DNA of 64,000 bases. Source: Trochalopteron elliotii (Eukaryota; Chordata; Aves; Passeriformes; Leiothrichidae). The notes beneath the pieces are model-generated. The model saw only the letters and a program-made list of their open reading frames with translations. It searched no databases and was not told the origin of the DNA. The stretch covers positions 298,457 through 362,456 of the forward strand of contig JANPWX010000473.1 in assembly GCA_024734555.1 (NCBI GenBank), given 5' to 3'. Position 1 is the first letter of the stretch. Every line of letters begins with the position of its first letter. The translations under genes were made by a program, and so were the position numbers. Positions 36,774 to 51,000 of this stretch are shown here, one piece after another.

Positions 36774-39700
36774 CTGAAGGGAGGTGTTAATACTGTGAGT
36801 AGCACATCATTCACTCAGCACAAGGAGTATTTACCCAATTAGCTGCTTTAGGCTGAGGTGGTGCTACACTAACCATTATCTGGAGTTTTGATACCTGCCA
36901 AGAATTACGGGACAAACAGCTTGTTCTGAGTGTGTTGCAGATTTTAGTTAAACTCCAAGTTGTTTATTTCTGCTATTAGGATATCTTCTGTACTGATGCA
37001 CCTCAATGGAGATATTCTCCTTGTTGACCTCACATAACTGACCATCCAAAGTCCACTCCTGAAAGCTCAGTCTATTTCATGTGCTTTCTAAATGTACTAT
37101 TTTTAGTTACATTTTCCTTGCAGTTTAAGAGGGACATTCACAGTACTCTTGAAACACATAAAGCAAACTGGATTAGTTTCAAATAATCCTATCATATCTG
37201 AATGCTGAGAGATTTTTTGGAATGACCTAAGCACAATTTCTTTTTTCTTTCTTGCTATTGGCAAAATGACTTAAACTCATTTTAGTAGATGATTTATTTG
37301 ATAAATTTGTCTTTGGAAGAGTTCATCTGGTAATACACCTCTTTTTATGGTTCCAAAATACAATGTCTAATTTCATCCTCCAGTTATGTTGTCCTTATGA
37401 GGCTTGAGTATGCTATGACTAATATTCTTTGAATAATGAAAATTCTAATATTTGTGTTTAAAAGCTTCCTCTACCCACATCCCCCTCGCCACCATTACTT
37501 CAAGGTCTCCCTTTTCATCTTAATACTCTGCTTAACTGTGGTTCACCTGCCTTTTTTTCTTCTATGCAAACCTTTATTTACAGAGTTATGAAAAGCAACC
37601 TGTATACAAAGCATGTAACAGGAAGCTGGAATTGAGCATAGCACCCTCAGAAGTTGAGTTACATCATCACAGGACAGTCTGAAAGCTCCCTTGAATCCAC
37701 CTAAAATGTGTGTATGGAAAACTCATGAAACAGGGTTTTTTTATGATTCTCAGTATTTTCTGTGTTGGTCAAACCAGCAATTCAGGACAAACTTGAGATG
37801 TTTTCATTTCTGGCCTCTGGTACCAGAAGACAATGGAAAACCTGTGAAAGTTTAGATACAAATCATCAGAACTTGAAAAATCTTGAATAATCAATCCAGT
37901 TCTTGGATATGCTACTGAAACATTTCTTTTCATGCTTAATTGAACAAAATAATGTTTTCCTGGCATTCTACAGTTCACAGAAAACTTCAATTATAATTTT
38001 TATCCCTTGCTGTTCTGTAGCCTGATGTTATCTGAAACATTTCTAGGTGTATTCATACAGCAATTTTTTTCTTAGAAATTAGAAACTATCTTTTCAGACT
38101 GACATTCTCCTAATGTAACCCCTCAATCAGTGGTTCAGAATGGTTAGCTATGGTTTTGCACAAAAAATGTACAAGCAGAAAATATTCTTGGAAATATATA
38201 TATAGAAACACTCCCCAGTATTCCCACTCTAGAACAGCTGTTAGTGGCATTTGCTGCTATAACTTTTTAAGGACTGAAATATGCAATGTTGACACTTATC
38301 ACTGACAGTGTCCTTTATAAAAATAATTCCCTCCATTCCTTATTTTTCTCACGTTATAGTCAGTGTAGTAAAATGTTGAAGACTAGACACTTTAATTATA
38401 TTATTGCTATAGCCATTCCTATTTTAAAATGGGGTTTAATTAAAAATGTTTTTGAGCTGTTGACGTATAGCCAAGTTTTAAGTGATCTAATTCTGTAGTA
38501 AACGTGTGCATTTGAAGCAAAAATACTTCAAACTGGGCTTTTAGCATGTTTAACCAACATTGTTTCAGACTTGGAGTAAAACTTTATATTGGCTCAAAGA
38601 CTATGGATTTGTTGCAATCTTTGCAGTTCAGTGAACTTTTTTTTTTTCTGTGCATACATATTTCAAGTAAACTCTGTAGTTATAACAAGTGACACGTTAT
38701 GGACCCTAAATCGTTGCACTGTGAAATATGCACAGAAAAAGGACAAATGAAGATATCAAGGGTCTGTTCCATTTCTCACTGAACTGTAAAATGCCACCCT
38801 TGTTGTACAGCAGATCACTGGTTCTGAGCAGGGCTCATTGACTGCTAAGTTGTGGATAGTGTTTCACTTTCTGCAACTGTTAATATCCTGGGTTATCCAG
38901 GCATAATGACCTCTCTATTTGTGACACATTGTTGAATTTTCTGGTTCTTTTAACTTATTCAAACCTTTTTTTTTTTTTCCTTCCCCTTCTTTTTCTCCAT
39001 TCATTGGAAGGCTGGAAGGATTCTGAATTGAGCTGCAGTACAGAGCTGCCTTGCTGTTGATCAGCCAATTGCATTTGAAATACGTGGTGGTGGCACGTCT
39101 GTAAATTAACACAAACCCAAAAATGTGAAGGAAATGTGCTCTACATCTGCACTAACCCTTCTTTCATATAGGGTAATGCATTTTGGATAATATTGGTGTA
39201 GCTGCAGTATAGTTTGGTTTCATTAATTCTGATACAGTAAATAATCCATACTATGACAATCTATATTATGTTATAGCTGACATTTGATACTAAAGTGATA
39301 GGAATTAAATTCCAACTTTATAACTAGTCACTAAATTGCAATTAAGTCTCAATATCTAAGGTATTAAATATTTTAGATGTTGATAAAGATTTGCATTTTT
39401 AAAAACTTTGATACTTCAAAACATGAAAAGAAAACAGGGGTTATATGCAGTGTACAGCGTTTGGTTTCCAGACCTAAATCCAGACCTGGCTTCCTCTGAG
39501 CTCGTAAGGATTTGAAATTAGTGGAAGTATAAAATTTTATCTCAGGTTTGGACCCATGCCTGTCTATTCTTCTATTGGCTCCCCACCAAAAGATCAGTGG
39601 TTTCTTTGGTTTTATTTGCACAGTATTTTCTGGATAGCTCCAAGTTTTCTCTGGCCCTGTAGAGAGCAAGTTGCATTTTGGAGGGCTGCTTTAGCAGTGT

Positions 39701-41867
39701 TTGTGTATACCTGCAATATGTCAGGTGCATGAATCTTCAGCATTGCTGGTTTTCTTTCATGTAGTGTTTTCTATGCCTTGTTCCCTGATGAAAATCTTGC
39801 CAAATTTCTCTGTTGTAACAGAAGAAAATACTTGCTGCTTTCAGAGAACTTTGAATCCAGGGCCCCATATATTAAATAATATGGAGGATCTAATATTCAA
39901 TACTGAAGGCTTTTGTCCTTGTATCAATCAATATTTTTGTCTCAAACATTGAAACGTTCTGACTTTGTTTTGTTTTGTTTTGTTTTGAATTGAAGCCTCT
40001 ATGACGTGACAAAATGATTAAGAAAAAAAAAAAGAATATATTCATTTAGGTATTGATGTCATATCCTTCAAGAACCTGAAAAAAATCCATTTTTGAAAAA
40101 GCCATTCTTTCTATGTGGCTCCTGTAAAAACAGCTGCAAGTATTTACAGCATTCAATCTAACTAGGCCTAGGCCATCCCAGAAGAGGCAAGGGAGAAGAT
40201 CTGTTAATAAATTAGACCTAATACCTTGTTCAGCATGACATCATTTGTTAGGATGGATGTGTTCCCAATGGCACAGCTCCAAGGGTCACTCTGCCTTTTA
40301 TGCCTGGACTTCCCAGAAAAGAAATGGCTGCATGGGATAGGATGAATGTTTTACTAGACCATTGGGCACATTGATTTTTATTTTCATGGATATGTAGATC
40401 AAATTGAAATAACCTAAAGGGGCTGATGTGATACCCTGGGACCGTCAGACATGTCAAGATTGTAGGAAGTCTGTATCTTGCTGCTTCTTGGTGCTCCCTG
40501 TAGAAAAATAGCATGGGGTGTCATTGAGATCTGTCACTTGCTGACACTTGGGGGGAAAAATAACCCCCACCTCTGCCAGACATTCCCTAGACATGTCCCA
40601 GCTGAATAAGATTGTGTGCTGGGCCTAGTTTTGATTTATTTACATTTAAAGCAAGTGCTATGCAAGTCAGACACACATGATCCTGGCTGGCTGATATATC
40701 CTTAAGCAACTGTCTGCATATTGGCATGTGAAGAATTCTTTCTTGCCTGATGTAGGGCACTACTTGAGAAATGTGTTTTTGTAAACACATTGAAACTACA
40801 GGGCAAGAACAGCTTCTATTTGAAGGCTTGATAAAATTGCGTTTATTTGAGAAACCTCTGTTCAACTGTCATGTTAAAAGAAACTATTTATACAACCATA
40901 GAAGATCAAAATTCACAGTGAACAAAGAAATCTGGAAAACTGAAATTAAGAAAAAATAAACCAGCAGAAACCAAATCCTATTTGAAATTTGGACTTTTGA
41001 ATTTGCCAGGGATTTAATTTTTTTTTTTACATGAATATTTTTTCACCCAAGGCTCAAAAAAAATTTGCTACATAGGTTATGTAGATCTCAGAATAAAATA
41101 AGAATATAAACTGTATTTTAAACATCAGATCATAAATATTGCTGTATGTGTGCAGCGCCTTTTAATTTCTTGAAGTTGCTTTGCAGTTTAAAAACATTTA
41201 GGTAAAGAGACAGTTATCTTTATGTAATACAAATTTATCAGATATGTCTGTGGAAATTAAGTTTTGTGACTATCTGATTTTTTTGTTCAGCTGATATAGA
41301 TAAAATAATTCAAAATTTATTTAATGTTGCAGAACTTGTCAGACTGACAGGGAGATTTCAGTTTTGCCTTACTGTAAGGAATACCTATTTTGTGTCTTCT
41401 TCTCAGCATGTCTTGTTCCCAACTTTCACATCTGGGATAAAAATATTTTCTCTCTTTTGATATACAAGGACTGGTTGTAGTGAAGAAATGACCAGAGGAA
41501 ACTAGTCAGGGAAAACTTATTCATTTTATATAGTTTGACTCATGAGCTGATTTTCACCTTTTCTTTAACCTATAAATAAATAACATTTGTGGACTGGTTT
41601 CAAGAACCTTACTAGAAAGTCTTAACATTCCATTATGTTAGGCTTTCCAAACTCTGTAATACTCTTTGGTAAACCTTCAGAGACAGAAGCAGTTCTGAGG
41701 TAGAAAATCAGGTTGAGATTATTATTCTAGGGAAATTTATTACTTTCTGATGTGTTTAATGAGTATTTCATTAACACAGATAGTGAAATGAAATGCTACA
41801 CCTGTATATACACATCTAGATCTTTGGATTCACAAGGGTTTATCTATTATGTTGAGAAAATGAATGA
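36774..41867. other. non-coding DNA, no gene seen
   Basis: AT-rich DNA with a T run at 38638-38648, a T-rich tract near 38967, a (TTTTG) pentamer repeat at 39965-39987, and an A run near 40023. The minus-strand frames at 39373-39669 and 40248-40514 (98 and 88 codons) have no splice support. Confidence 0.55.
39965..39987. repeat. (TTTTG)n microsatellite
   Basis: Just over four copies of TTTTG without interruption. Confidence 0.9.
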
Positions 41868-42860
41868 AGCTCCATCAGGCTGGTGAGGAGTGACCAGTGG
41901 TGCTCCTGAGGGTCCAGTTCCAGGGCCCCTTCAGTTCCATATCAATTATTATTATTATCAATATGATAATCATATCCATTATCAACGATCCAAAAGCAGG
42001 ATTTGAATGCACCAGTAGCAAGTTTGCAGCTGATGCCAAACTGGGATGTGCTGTTGACCCTCTTGAAAGATGAGACACCTGGCAGAGGGATCCAGATACA
42101 CTGGAGAATTGGAGAAATATAAGTGTGAGGGGATTTAACAAGTGCAAATGCTAAATCTGGGATGGAGTAACACCCGGCACAGGTATAGATGGGGAGAGGA
42201 GAATCTGGAAAGCAGCCCTGCAGGCAGGGATCTGGGGGTGCCTGTCAGCAGCAGAACAAGAAAAGCCAGCAGTGTGCCCTGGCAGCCTGGAGGGCAAACT
42301 CCATCCTGGGGGGATCAAACACAGCTCAGTCAGCCCAGCACAGGGGCTGATTATCCTGCTGAGTCCAGCCTCACCTCGAGTGCTGTGTGCAGTTCCGGGC
42401 CCACAGATCGGATGTGAAGCCCCTTGAATGCATCCAGGGAAGAGCAACAAAGCTCACAAAAGGGTTGGAAAGGACGTGCCATGAGGAGCCACTGAGGATT
42501 TTGGGCTTGTCTGGTTTGGAGAAAAGGAGGCTGAGGGGTGACCTCATTGCTCTTCACAGTTTCCTGAGGAGGGTAAGAGGAGAAATGGCAACAATCTCTT
42601 CTCCCTGGGATCCAGTGATGAGTAGAAATGGTTCAAGGCTCTGCTGGGGTAAGTTCAGACTGGGCATGAGGAGGCATTTCTTTATGGAGAGATGCTCAAA
42701 TACTGGGACTGCTTCCTAGAAAGGCAGGTGATGTCCCGGGCCTGTCATGGTTTGGAGGCATTTGGACAATGCCTTTCATCATGTGCTAACTTTTGGGCAG
42801 CCCAGAAGTGCTATGGGAGCTGCATTGTAGGTCACTTCCAACAGAACTGCTCTGTTGTAG
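41868..42860 (+). mobile_element. CR1 LINE fragment, about 1 kb, ORF2 end and 3' UTR
   Basis: This is the longest CR1 copy in the window. The left end carries the coding text for the last part of the reverse transcriptase ('ggctggtgaggagtgaccagtggtgctcctgagggtccagttccagggcccc', then 'agcaagtttgcagctgatgccaaactggg'). The 3' region follows ('gggtgcctgtcagcagcagaac', 'tcctgctgagtccagcctcacctcgagtgctgtgtgcagttccgggccc', 'ggagaaaaggaggctgaggggtgacctcattgctc') and then a worn 3' end near 'gtaggtcacttccaacag'. An ATTATTATT/ATGATAAT microsatellite-like insertion at about 41946-41985 interrupts it. The open frames across it are broken remains of ORF2 or chance. Confidence 0.9.
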
Positions 42861-45800
42861 ACAGAAAAAAATATTTTGAGAAATCTGGTCTCTTTTTTCT
42901 TAATTAACGTGGTTTGGGTTCAAATGCTGTAAAAGAGTAATGGGAAATATAATAATTTTGAACCTGTTTTAAAAATTCCAACCTTGTCAGTATCATATGG
43001 AGCTGGAAAACTGTTCTGGTTGAGGTAGTTTTTCTGATTTAATTTGCACTATTGTTAACATTAATTCATTTTCACTCCAAAAAGTCTTAAGGCATGAGTT
43101 ATTTCCCAGTTCTTTTATTCAATGGAATAAGCTGCAGAGGACTTAATTCTTCTCCCCATCTTTATTTATTGCATTAGATGCTTTTTTATCATGCTAGCTT
43201 CAGAAATCAAGTGTTCTTTCCTGGTGAAGGCATGCTGTTTGAAGTATAAATACTGTTTTATCTGCTAATTTATCTTTGAGCTCTGGTAAAATGTGGGGTT
43301 TGGAAACAGTACAAGTATTACATTATATTTGGATTTCCCAAGTAATGGGTTTTTGTGAAGATTTTTCTCATTTGTTTTTGTGTTCCCTTTTTCAAAACGA
43401 AGCTTTCAATGAGTTGTTATTTTGATGATGTGATGTCACTGCATTATGTTGTTCTTGTTGTTTTCATAAGTATTTTCTATTTCATGAGAAAATAGAAACA
43501 TATTGTGCTTTATTAAAACCTTTTTAAATTGAACAGAAGCTGTTTTTAATTTCAATTGAGAATTTTAGGTTTTATTTTGGTCTTAATGCTTTGTTTCTTT
43601 AATTGCAGTACTTTTCTTATTTATTTATTTCACTTATGCAGCAAGAATGGGCCTTATTCTTTAATCTATGTAATAACCTGTGATGACAAAGGGTCAGTGT
43701 TCAGGAGTGAGGCCACACTAAAAAAGCCTAAAAAGTGATTGGCATCTAAAATCAGTTGTTTGTTTCTCTGCTTTCATATATCTTTGTTAACAAAAGCTTA
43801 AAACACATTCTGAGAAAGAAATTAAGACCACTGAGCCCAAACTGGATATGTTATTAACACCTTCTATTAGCAGTTCACAAGCACACAATACAAAGAATTC
43901 ATTTATTGAACAAATAAATGAACTTACAAACTTTAGTAAATAGTGAAATGTTCTTTGATTAGATTTGGTTGTCCTTACTCTTGCATAGTTGAAGAAAATA
44001 ATCCTTTTAAAATAGATTGTTGATTAAAACTCAAATATTTTCCTGAAAAAAAAAAAATTGCTGGGACGTTCCTTTCCAGTATGTTTGGTCAGATTGGCTG
44101 TTTAAATGGTACTGAAACTCCAACAGTCTGAAGAAATGGTGACCATGTTCCCATTGTTTTGTCTGTTATCTGGAATTGTTCCAGAACAATCCAGATCAGT
44201 AAATAAAAATTAAGTTGACAGCTGCACAATTCTTTATTTCTCTATGCACACTGATTGTTATTTATACAAAAGATATTGTAGTTTGCATGTCATGAGGGGG
44301 AGAGATTTCTGAAGTTTCTGAGAGTTAATTGTAACACTGGTTCTTGCCTGTGTTTCTTCTTATCAGGAAAAAATGGTAATGGTTAATAGCAGATCTCTTT
44401 GGAAAATGGTGTGTTTTTCCATATATTTCACATTCACTTTATCTGTAGTGTCATGTTATTTTAAGTTGCAGCATATGTAGGCCAACAAAGGCTGACATAA
44501 AGGAAAGCAGCACAATGCAGGGTAATGATATGTGACACATCCAGATTGAGGAGGAAACTCACTTTCTTGGAGCTAAAACCTACTGCTTTCTGTGTTTGCC
44601 ATGAACATTTCCTCCTCTCTGCATACACTCTACCCCATGCAATCAGAAAATACTTATGTGGAAACACATGAAAAACTACTGGTTTGTCTTGAAAAAAGCC
44701 AGTAAACTCATCATGTGTTTTTGAGATGTTGATTCATAATTCAATCCTGATATTTTTTTCCTTATTCAAAAGTTATTCTTATGCAGCAACAACAAATTAA
44801 TCTTGATATTTTCCTTTACATTTTAATCAAAATATTAATATTTAATGTTATCCATGTTTGTGAAAGGTCAAGTTATATGCTGTTATTCAGGTAAATCTTA
44901 TGGACAACTTAAACATAATACAAATTGATAAAAAGTAAATTTAAAACTACAGCTAACTGAAAGTATAAGTCAATTACTAATTCTAGAGAGCAAGTAAGAT
45001 GAGCTAATCAAGCTCTTTAACACGCTCTGAATTTTGGAGATTTTGATGCATTTCACAATAAATTGCATCATAAAGGTGTGCCATGAAAGGAAAATATATG
45101 CTAGACCTAGTGGAATATAAAAATGGAAAATAAAAATTTCCAAAATACAATGTTTCCTTAAGGGTTAAACAAGTTGGGAAGTGAGTTTTCTTACCCTGGG
45201 AAGGTTTGAGGCTTGTGTTGCCTTTTGCACTGGGAGTTTACTTTGTTTCTTCACTTTGCTGAAGAAGAGGAATACCTGTGGGAGCTGTGCAGTGTAAAGG
45301 AAAGGCAGATGCATGGTCCTGTGCCAGGCAGACAGGGATTCCCAGCCCAGCTCCCGTGCTGCTGGCATCCTGGCACAGGTGTGCCACACAGGGAACTGGA
45401 TCTGAGTGCAAATATGGGTAATAACTGTAATTTGACTCTGTTGATTTTAACTTGTGTTCTGCTTGCATTTGTTGGCGGCAAAATGCTTTCTTCTGTCACA
45501 TGAGCAGCAATGCCACAGGCCCAGGCAGAAAAGGTGAAAAGGGACAGAGAAACCACCCAGAATCACTTTCCTTATCAGCACTCAGTGGCAAAGGGAGTGT
45601 GAAGTGCTTGTAGGGGAAGAATTTGTTTAAAGAAATGCAATCTTACCTCATTATTCATGCAGACTAGTCTGAAAATATACTATGGATATAGTATATTTGA
45701 GTGTATTCTGAGTTTATTTACTCAGAATTAAAATGTGGATGGAACAATGCAGCAGGACATAAATGTCTCAGAATATATTGTCTATACAAGCTGATAAACA

Positions 45801-47244
45801 GAGGGATAGTCACTGCTATTGATCGGTGAAGAATGTTTTTCCTTAAGAAATAAAAGCACCCCACTGTTTATTGTATTCTTGCTATTGAAGGGATTTATTT
45901 TAAAGTAAAATATAAGTGGTGCTAAATTGAAAATAACTGCACTCATGGGAAAAGTCTGAGAGAAGGCTCAAGAAAAAGTCATGCAACTGAAGCTAAACTG
46001 TTGGAATTTTCCAGTACAAATCAAGATCTAAACAACTAAATATTTTAATATTACTGAGTGTTCTTAAGATGCAAGAAAAAAAGTCTTCTCAGAACTCAAA
46101 GTTTTAGTATTTTGCTTTCCACTTGAGCTTAGAAATTTCACTGAATCTGTGGGTTGCCCATTCAGAACTGGCTTCGGAAAATACACCCAAGTGTTTAACC
46201 ACTGTAGTATTACCTGCCTTATTAATGAAATTGCTTATGTTTAGTCACTAATGAGTGATGAAACAGAAAAATGTGGCTTTTCTTTTACTTGTTGTACGTT
46301 TCATTCTGTGACTGCAAGTTTTTAATAAATTATTGATTTCAATTTATTAAAGTGTTACCTGTCATTTTTAGAGCTTCTGGTCTTGGTCTAATTTAGTCTA
46401 CTTAATTTCTATACATTTTCTGTTAAAAATAGTGTAGGTGCTCACAGAACCTTAAACTTAAACTTCCATCATAAATAAGAAATATTTTCTGTAATTAAGA
46501 GTTCTGCCTATTTCATCATGAGGACAGTTGAGTTGAAGTAGCACCTGAGAAAATGCCACGGTGCCTTTTCATGGACTGAGCTAAAGAAAGAACATTGAAC
46601 ACATTTCCATGGTACAAAATCTGGGGTTTACAAGGCTAAGTAGATGAGATGTTAATGCCTCAAATTTGACAGGTCATAAGTTGTGAATATCTGTCTTTTT
46701 TTATTTGGGACATTTTGCCACATAAGCAAGGATCAAAAGAGCATTAATAAGGCAAATTGACTTAACTGAGGAATTAAACCAGTAAAATTTACTCAGATTT
46801 CAAAACCATCAGGAAAGCTTTTTCTGTATGTGATGTGTCTTGATCTCAGAAAATGCCATTTTAAAGTCTTTTAATGTACTACATGGAAATGTACCAAAAT
46901 GTCACCTATAACTAATTAAATGTCACCAAAAGGAAGGGATACAAAATTTTATTTCTTTGTATTTATAAGAATTTTAATTTTGAGAGCTGTTGGTCTTTAT
47001 TCTTAAACTGATATATATAAAATACAAATATTTTTGGTTTTTCATTTTAGTGCATATAGAAAGGTCATTATTTAACCCTGAAAACTTTGTGAAACACCAA
47101 GTTCTGTCCATGCAGGAGCTCCTGTGACATTGGTACATCAACAGCCACTTTTCCCATTGTTCCCTGGTGTTTAGACTGTTGTGATTCTGCTGATGCAGCT
47201 GATGTTTTTCTTCATTATTCCTCTGCCTTTGTCCTTTCCTACAG
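42861..47244. other. non-coding DNA, no confident gene
   Basis: AT-rich intron-like DNA. A + strand frame at 45213-45503 (96 codons) overlaps several minus frames in a locally GC-richer patch and resembles nothing known. A small perfect palindrome (11-base arms AAATATACTAT/ATAGTATATTT with loop GGAT, 45673-45698) is present. Confidence 0.55.
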
Positions 47245-47403
47245 GCTTACCCTGAGTTTGTCCTGACCTACCTAGAGGAGCTAAATGAAAGAGAGGAGGT
47301 GACCCAGACAGAAAACTGTATTCACCATGGGGCCTGGTCTGCAGCTCATCAGGAGATAGACAGCAGCTCAGCAGAAGAGGTCACAGTATTAAGCCAGAGG
47401 CAG
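47245..47403 (+). CDS. putative internal exon, 53 codons, unidentified gene
   Basis: The acceptor GTCCTTTCCTACAG ends at 47244 and the donor AGGCAG/GTCAGA begins at 47404. Between them only one frame is open, in phase 0 at both ends, giving 53 whole codons. The peptide is acidic and helix-prone (AYPEFVLTYLEELNEREEVT, later EIDSSSAEEVTVLSQRQ), like a linker or coiled-coil-adjacent stretch of a large intracellular protein. The two other frames stop within ten codons. Composition, splice sites and the nearby matching segment at 47846 support a real exon. I could not name the gene. Confidence 0.5.
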
Positions 47404-47845
47404 GTCAGAGACAGTCCTTTCAAAAACACATTTTGAAAAGAGAAATATCAGTGTTGAAGTCATCTTATTTCCCTAAAAAAAAAACTTATTTGATTTCTTA
47501 ATTTAATAAGGTATTTATATATTAGGCAAATAATAGTTATATGTGGGATTATAGAGGAATAAGAAATTACATATATTTGTCTCTCAGAACAGTTTATTCT
47601 CATGCCCATGTAGGACAAATTTTTGAAATTTCTTATTTTCTATGTCGAAAAACTCAAGGAAGGAAGAGAAACAAAAAAACCCACCAAACCACTAGATCCC
47701 TAGATTTGTGCTTCTTGATGCATCTTGACATAGCTATTTGTATTTCTGACATTTTCTGCTAATCAACAGCCTTGCATGAAAAAGTAGACACACATTATTT
47801 TAATTAGCGATATATAAATTACATGGTTGTACTTTCATCTCTTAG
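47404..47845 (+). other. candidate short intron (442 bp)
   Basis: The sequence between the two exon-like segments begins GTCAGA and ends TTTCATCTCTTAG. It is AT-rich and has an A run near 47476. Nothing else is recognised in it. Confidence 0.45.
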
Positions 47846-48004
47846 GTTCTGCAAAAAAAATGTCAGCAACCCCAATCAGAAACAACTTTCAGGACCTTTG
47901 GACGCCCGTTTAATGCCTGCAGATCCCCTGGGGGAGACTACACAGCTGACAGTGGCACTGGTGAGGAAACTAGAAGAGAAACATCCTAAGGCCTCAGCTC
48001 AAAG
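47846..48004 (+). CDS. putative exon, 159 nt, unidentified gene, frame ambiguous
   Basis: The acceptor TTTCATCTCTTAG ends at 47845 and an excellent donor AAAG/GTAAGC starts at 48005. Like its neighbour it is 159 nt long. The frame that continues in phase from the preceding exon (phase 0) reads 47 codons (VLQKKCQQPQSETTFRTFGR and so on) and stops at TAA 47987-47989. That would make this the last coding exon, or an exon using the inner donor CACTG/GTGAGG near 47971. A different frame (FCKKNVSNPNQKQLSGPLDA, later TVALVRKLEEKHPK) is open through the whole segment, but needs a preceding exon ending in phase 2, which the 47245 exon does not offer. Both peptides look plausible. Confidence 0.45.
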
Positions 48005-51000
48005 GTAAGCCACTGACAGAACTGATATTTATTGTTCAATGACATTAGATGTTTTCCTTCAGTTTCATGTAAGATTGATTTCCTGGATATTATTGAAATA
48101 TCTCAGAAACCCTCTGGCTGATAAGCAAACAGGGATTTTGACCAAAATTAATGAAAAGGGGTGACATTTATGTGCTTCTTTTCTTTTCTCTTTTTTTTTT
48201 TATTATTTTGAAGATTGATGTGGATGATGTTTGGTAGTAATTGCAAGTTTACTTTTAAATTTTTTATCTACAAACCTCACATTGTGCAAATTACATAAAG
48301 AAATAGGACTTGTATCTACATTGCGACATATTTTGTGGCACAAAAATTTAAATGGTAAAGGTTTTGTTAGAAACCTGAAAGTCATGCTGAGCCAAAATAC
48401 TAAATGACAGTCACTTTCAATGTAGGACTGAATTTTAATTTCAATAAAAGATAAAGAGTAGAGTTCTGAATTGCTTCTACTTGCAGCAGGCAGAAAACTT
48501 GATCTTTCTTTAGATAACTGAAACTGTCTTTTACAAATGACATTGGGCTAGTTATGTTTGAAGTTTTGGGTATTTTTGAAGCAAAACACGTTAAAAATGG
48601 AGCTCCCATTCAGATGAAAGACCACAAGACATCACTTGCTATCAGGAATAAACTTCTACAGTTATTGTACTACTGGCAGTAAAGTAATGGCAGGAATTTG
48701 CAGATGATTCAAGGAACAAGAGGGTTTGGTTCATCTAATTTACTGTAACTTCCCTTGGAAAAATTCCCCTTCAAAGACCTGTAGATTGGCTCCTCTGGTC
48801 CTCTTTCAAGGACTACAATTTCAGCTGTTTCCTTAATAATATAATTTTGCAAATATTGAATCTTTTTGTATCTGAAATGTTTTTCAGAATATGCCTGAAG
48901 ACTGTGACATGACTGAGGTACCTGAAAGTGTTGGGCGTCAGTAGCTTTTGGGGAGCTGCATAGGTAGAGGTAGCTTACCTGTATTTTGGGTAGAATTATT
49001 TCTATTTGATGAATCAAATAACTCTATAGCTTTGTTAAAAATAAATTATTAAACTACTAGTGAATAAACTTGTATGTTTAAAATGTAAACTCAATTTGAT
49101 AGTTTGATAAACTAATGTTGACTATATTGGCTCTTTCAAAAGATGCCATCTGCAAGGTAATGTAAGGATTTAACTGCCATAATTTGCTCCTCTGTGCTTT
49201 GAGTATGGATTTTTGTGCTTTAAATATGTCATGTGATGTCAGGGTCACTAAAAGCTATTTAACATCACTTAAGTACAATGGAATAAAGGAATTTTCAACT
49301 AAATGTCTGTGCTTTTAGCCTCAGATTACAGGATATAACTATTAAGCTAAAAATCTCTTCTTGCAGAACAAACATGCTTGATTTAAAAAGCTCTCTGCTG
49401 TCAAGATCTTCCAAAAGCAGACTTCTGCAGCCTGGAGCGTTTTCTTGAATTTGAATTAGATATAGAAAAAATACATTTTAATACCAAAATAACATTATTT
49501 TGTTGTCAGAAATACTTGGCATTAAATACCAATTATAACTAATTCAAAACTTCTGCAGTTACCACTATTATGGGAGGTACTGAGTGATTTAAATTCTCTT
49601 TACTGTAATTTTCCAGTAGACTGTGATAAGTATTAATGTATTCTGTTAAACAGCAGCCACATCCCACTCTCTAGTTGGTAGAATCCTTTCAGTGACTGTA
49701 AGATGATGTAAGATTAGGAGACAGGATTTTATCTCCTCTGATTTGAAAAGCTGTTCAATTTCCAAATACAAAAAATTCCTTCCTTTGCAAAATAATGTGA
49801 AAAACTGCCATAAGCACAAATGAGGTATGAACTGTGTGTTAGAGGAAAATATATCTGTGTTCTAGAAGTGTTTCAGCTGATCCAGCTACATGAGTTGGTA
49901 AAGTGAAGATTATGGCCACTGTTCCTCCAAAGTTCAACTGGTTCTTGTGAAACTCTTTTGGTTATTGGCCCTGCTCAACAGATTTGTAGATTTTTGTAAA
50001 ACTCTGGCTTACTGAGAGGGAGGGAGGGAGACTCAGCTGCCCAGACACAGGTGTTTAGAGCAATTTTGAAGTGTTAAATGGGGTATCACCAGGCATCCAG
50101 CTGCTTTGGAGTGCTGCAAGTCTCCTGCCAGCACCGTGATGGATTTGTGAGAACTAAGCAGATCCTTTGGGTACACTGACAGTCTCAAACACCAGCCAAT
50201 GTCTCCCTTTAAGCTATTGAGTCCTGCCCTAAATGTTTTTCAACTTTGTTTCATAGGAATATGCATTTCAGAGATGTCATTCTCAGTGTTTGTATTGGTT
50301 TCTGAGGAACAGCCACCCTTTCACAGTGAGCCACAACAGCCAAAGAAAACCTTATTCTATAGGATGGGATAGGGAGAGCACTATCATAGGGTTAAGTTTC
50401 AAATAGTATAATTAATTAGATTTCAAAGCTGTCTGTTTGCATAATTTTCATACTTTCAGACTTTCTTTCCTTATTTATTTTTGCTGGTTGAAGACTGCAC
50501 TCAGTCCCTTTCTTACCTGCACAGTTTTCAGCAAGTTGCACATTATCCTGTGATATGTGTTTAGGTAGCTCTGTATAAAGATACGTGTGAAGATAACAAT
50601 GAAATGAAGTTGCTTTGTTTTGGGTTTTTTTTGTGTGTCTTATCTTAGTGGCCTTAGCAAAATCTTAGTCTCTTTGCAGACATCTTATTAAGTGTTCTTT
50701 CCAATGTTGTTTACTTAATACATCTCATTTTAACACTTTGCACAATACATGATGCCTATAAGACAGAAAAACATGAACTTCATCTCTGATTTACCTGACT
50801 GAATCCCTGAGTTTCCATGTGAGAGGTGAAAAGCTTGTCCATTCTAGCAAATACCATTGAGGAAAAAGTGACAAGTCTCAAACAGACCAGAACTCAACAC
50901 AAGGTAGTTGCTATACATGGAGGATCCAAGATGCTGAGAAGACTTGGCTTTTAGGATAAGGTAGGGTAGAGCATTGAGCTGTGTGACTGTGATTTATGTA

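Noticed and set aside
42142..42719. Frames of about 70-110 codons on both strands
   Set aside because: They fall inside the 1-kb CR1 copy; the sense ones are in its 3' untranslated region and do not encode CR1 protein.
45213..45556. Overlapping frames on both strands (96-101 codons)
   Set aside because: Four frames are open together in a locally GC-richer patch, which points to low stop density rather than coding. No splice context.
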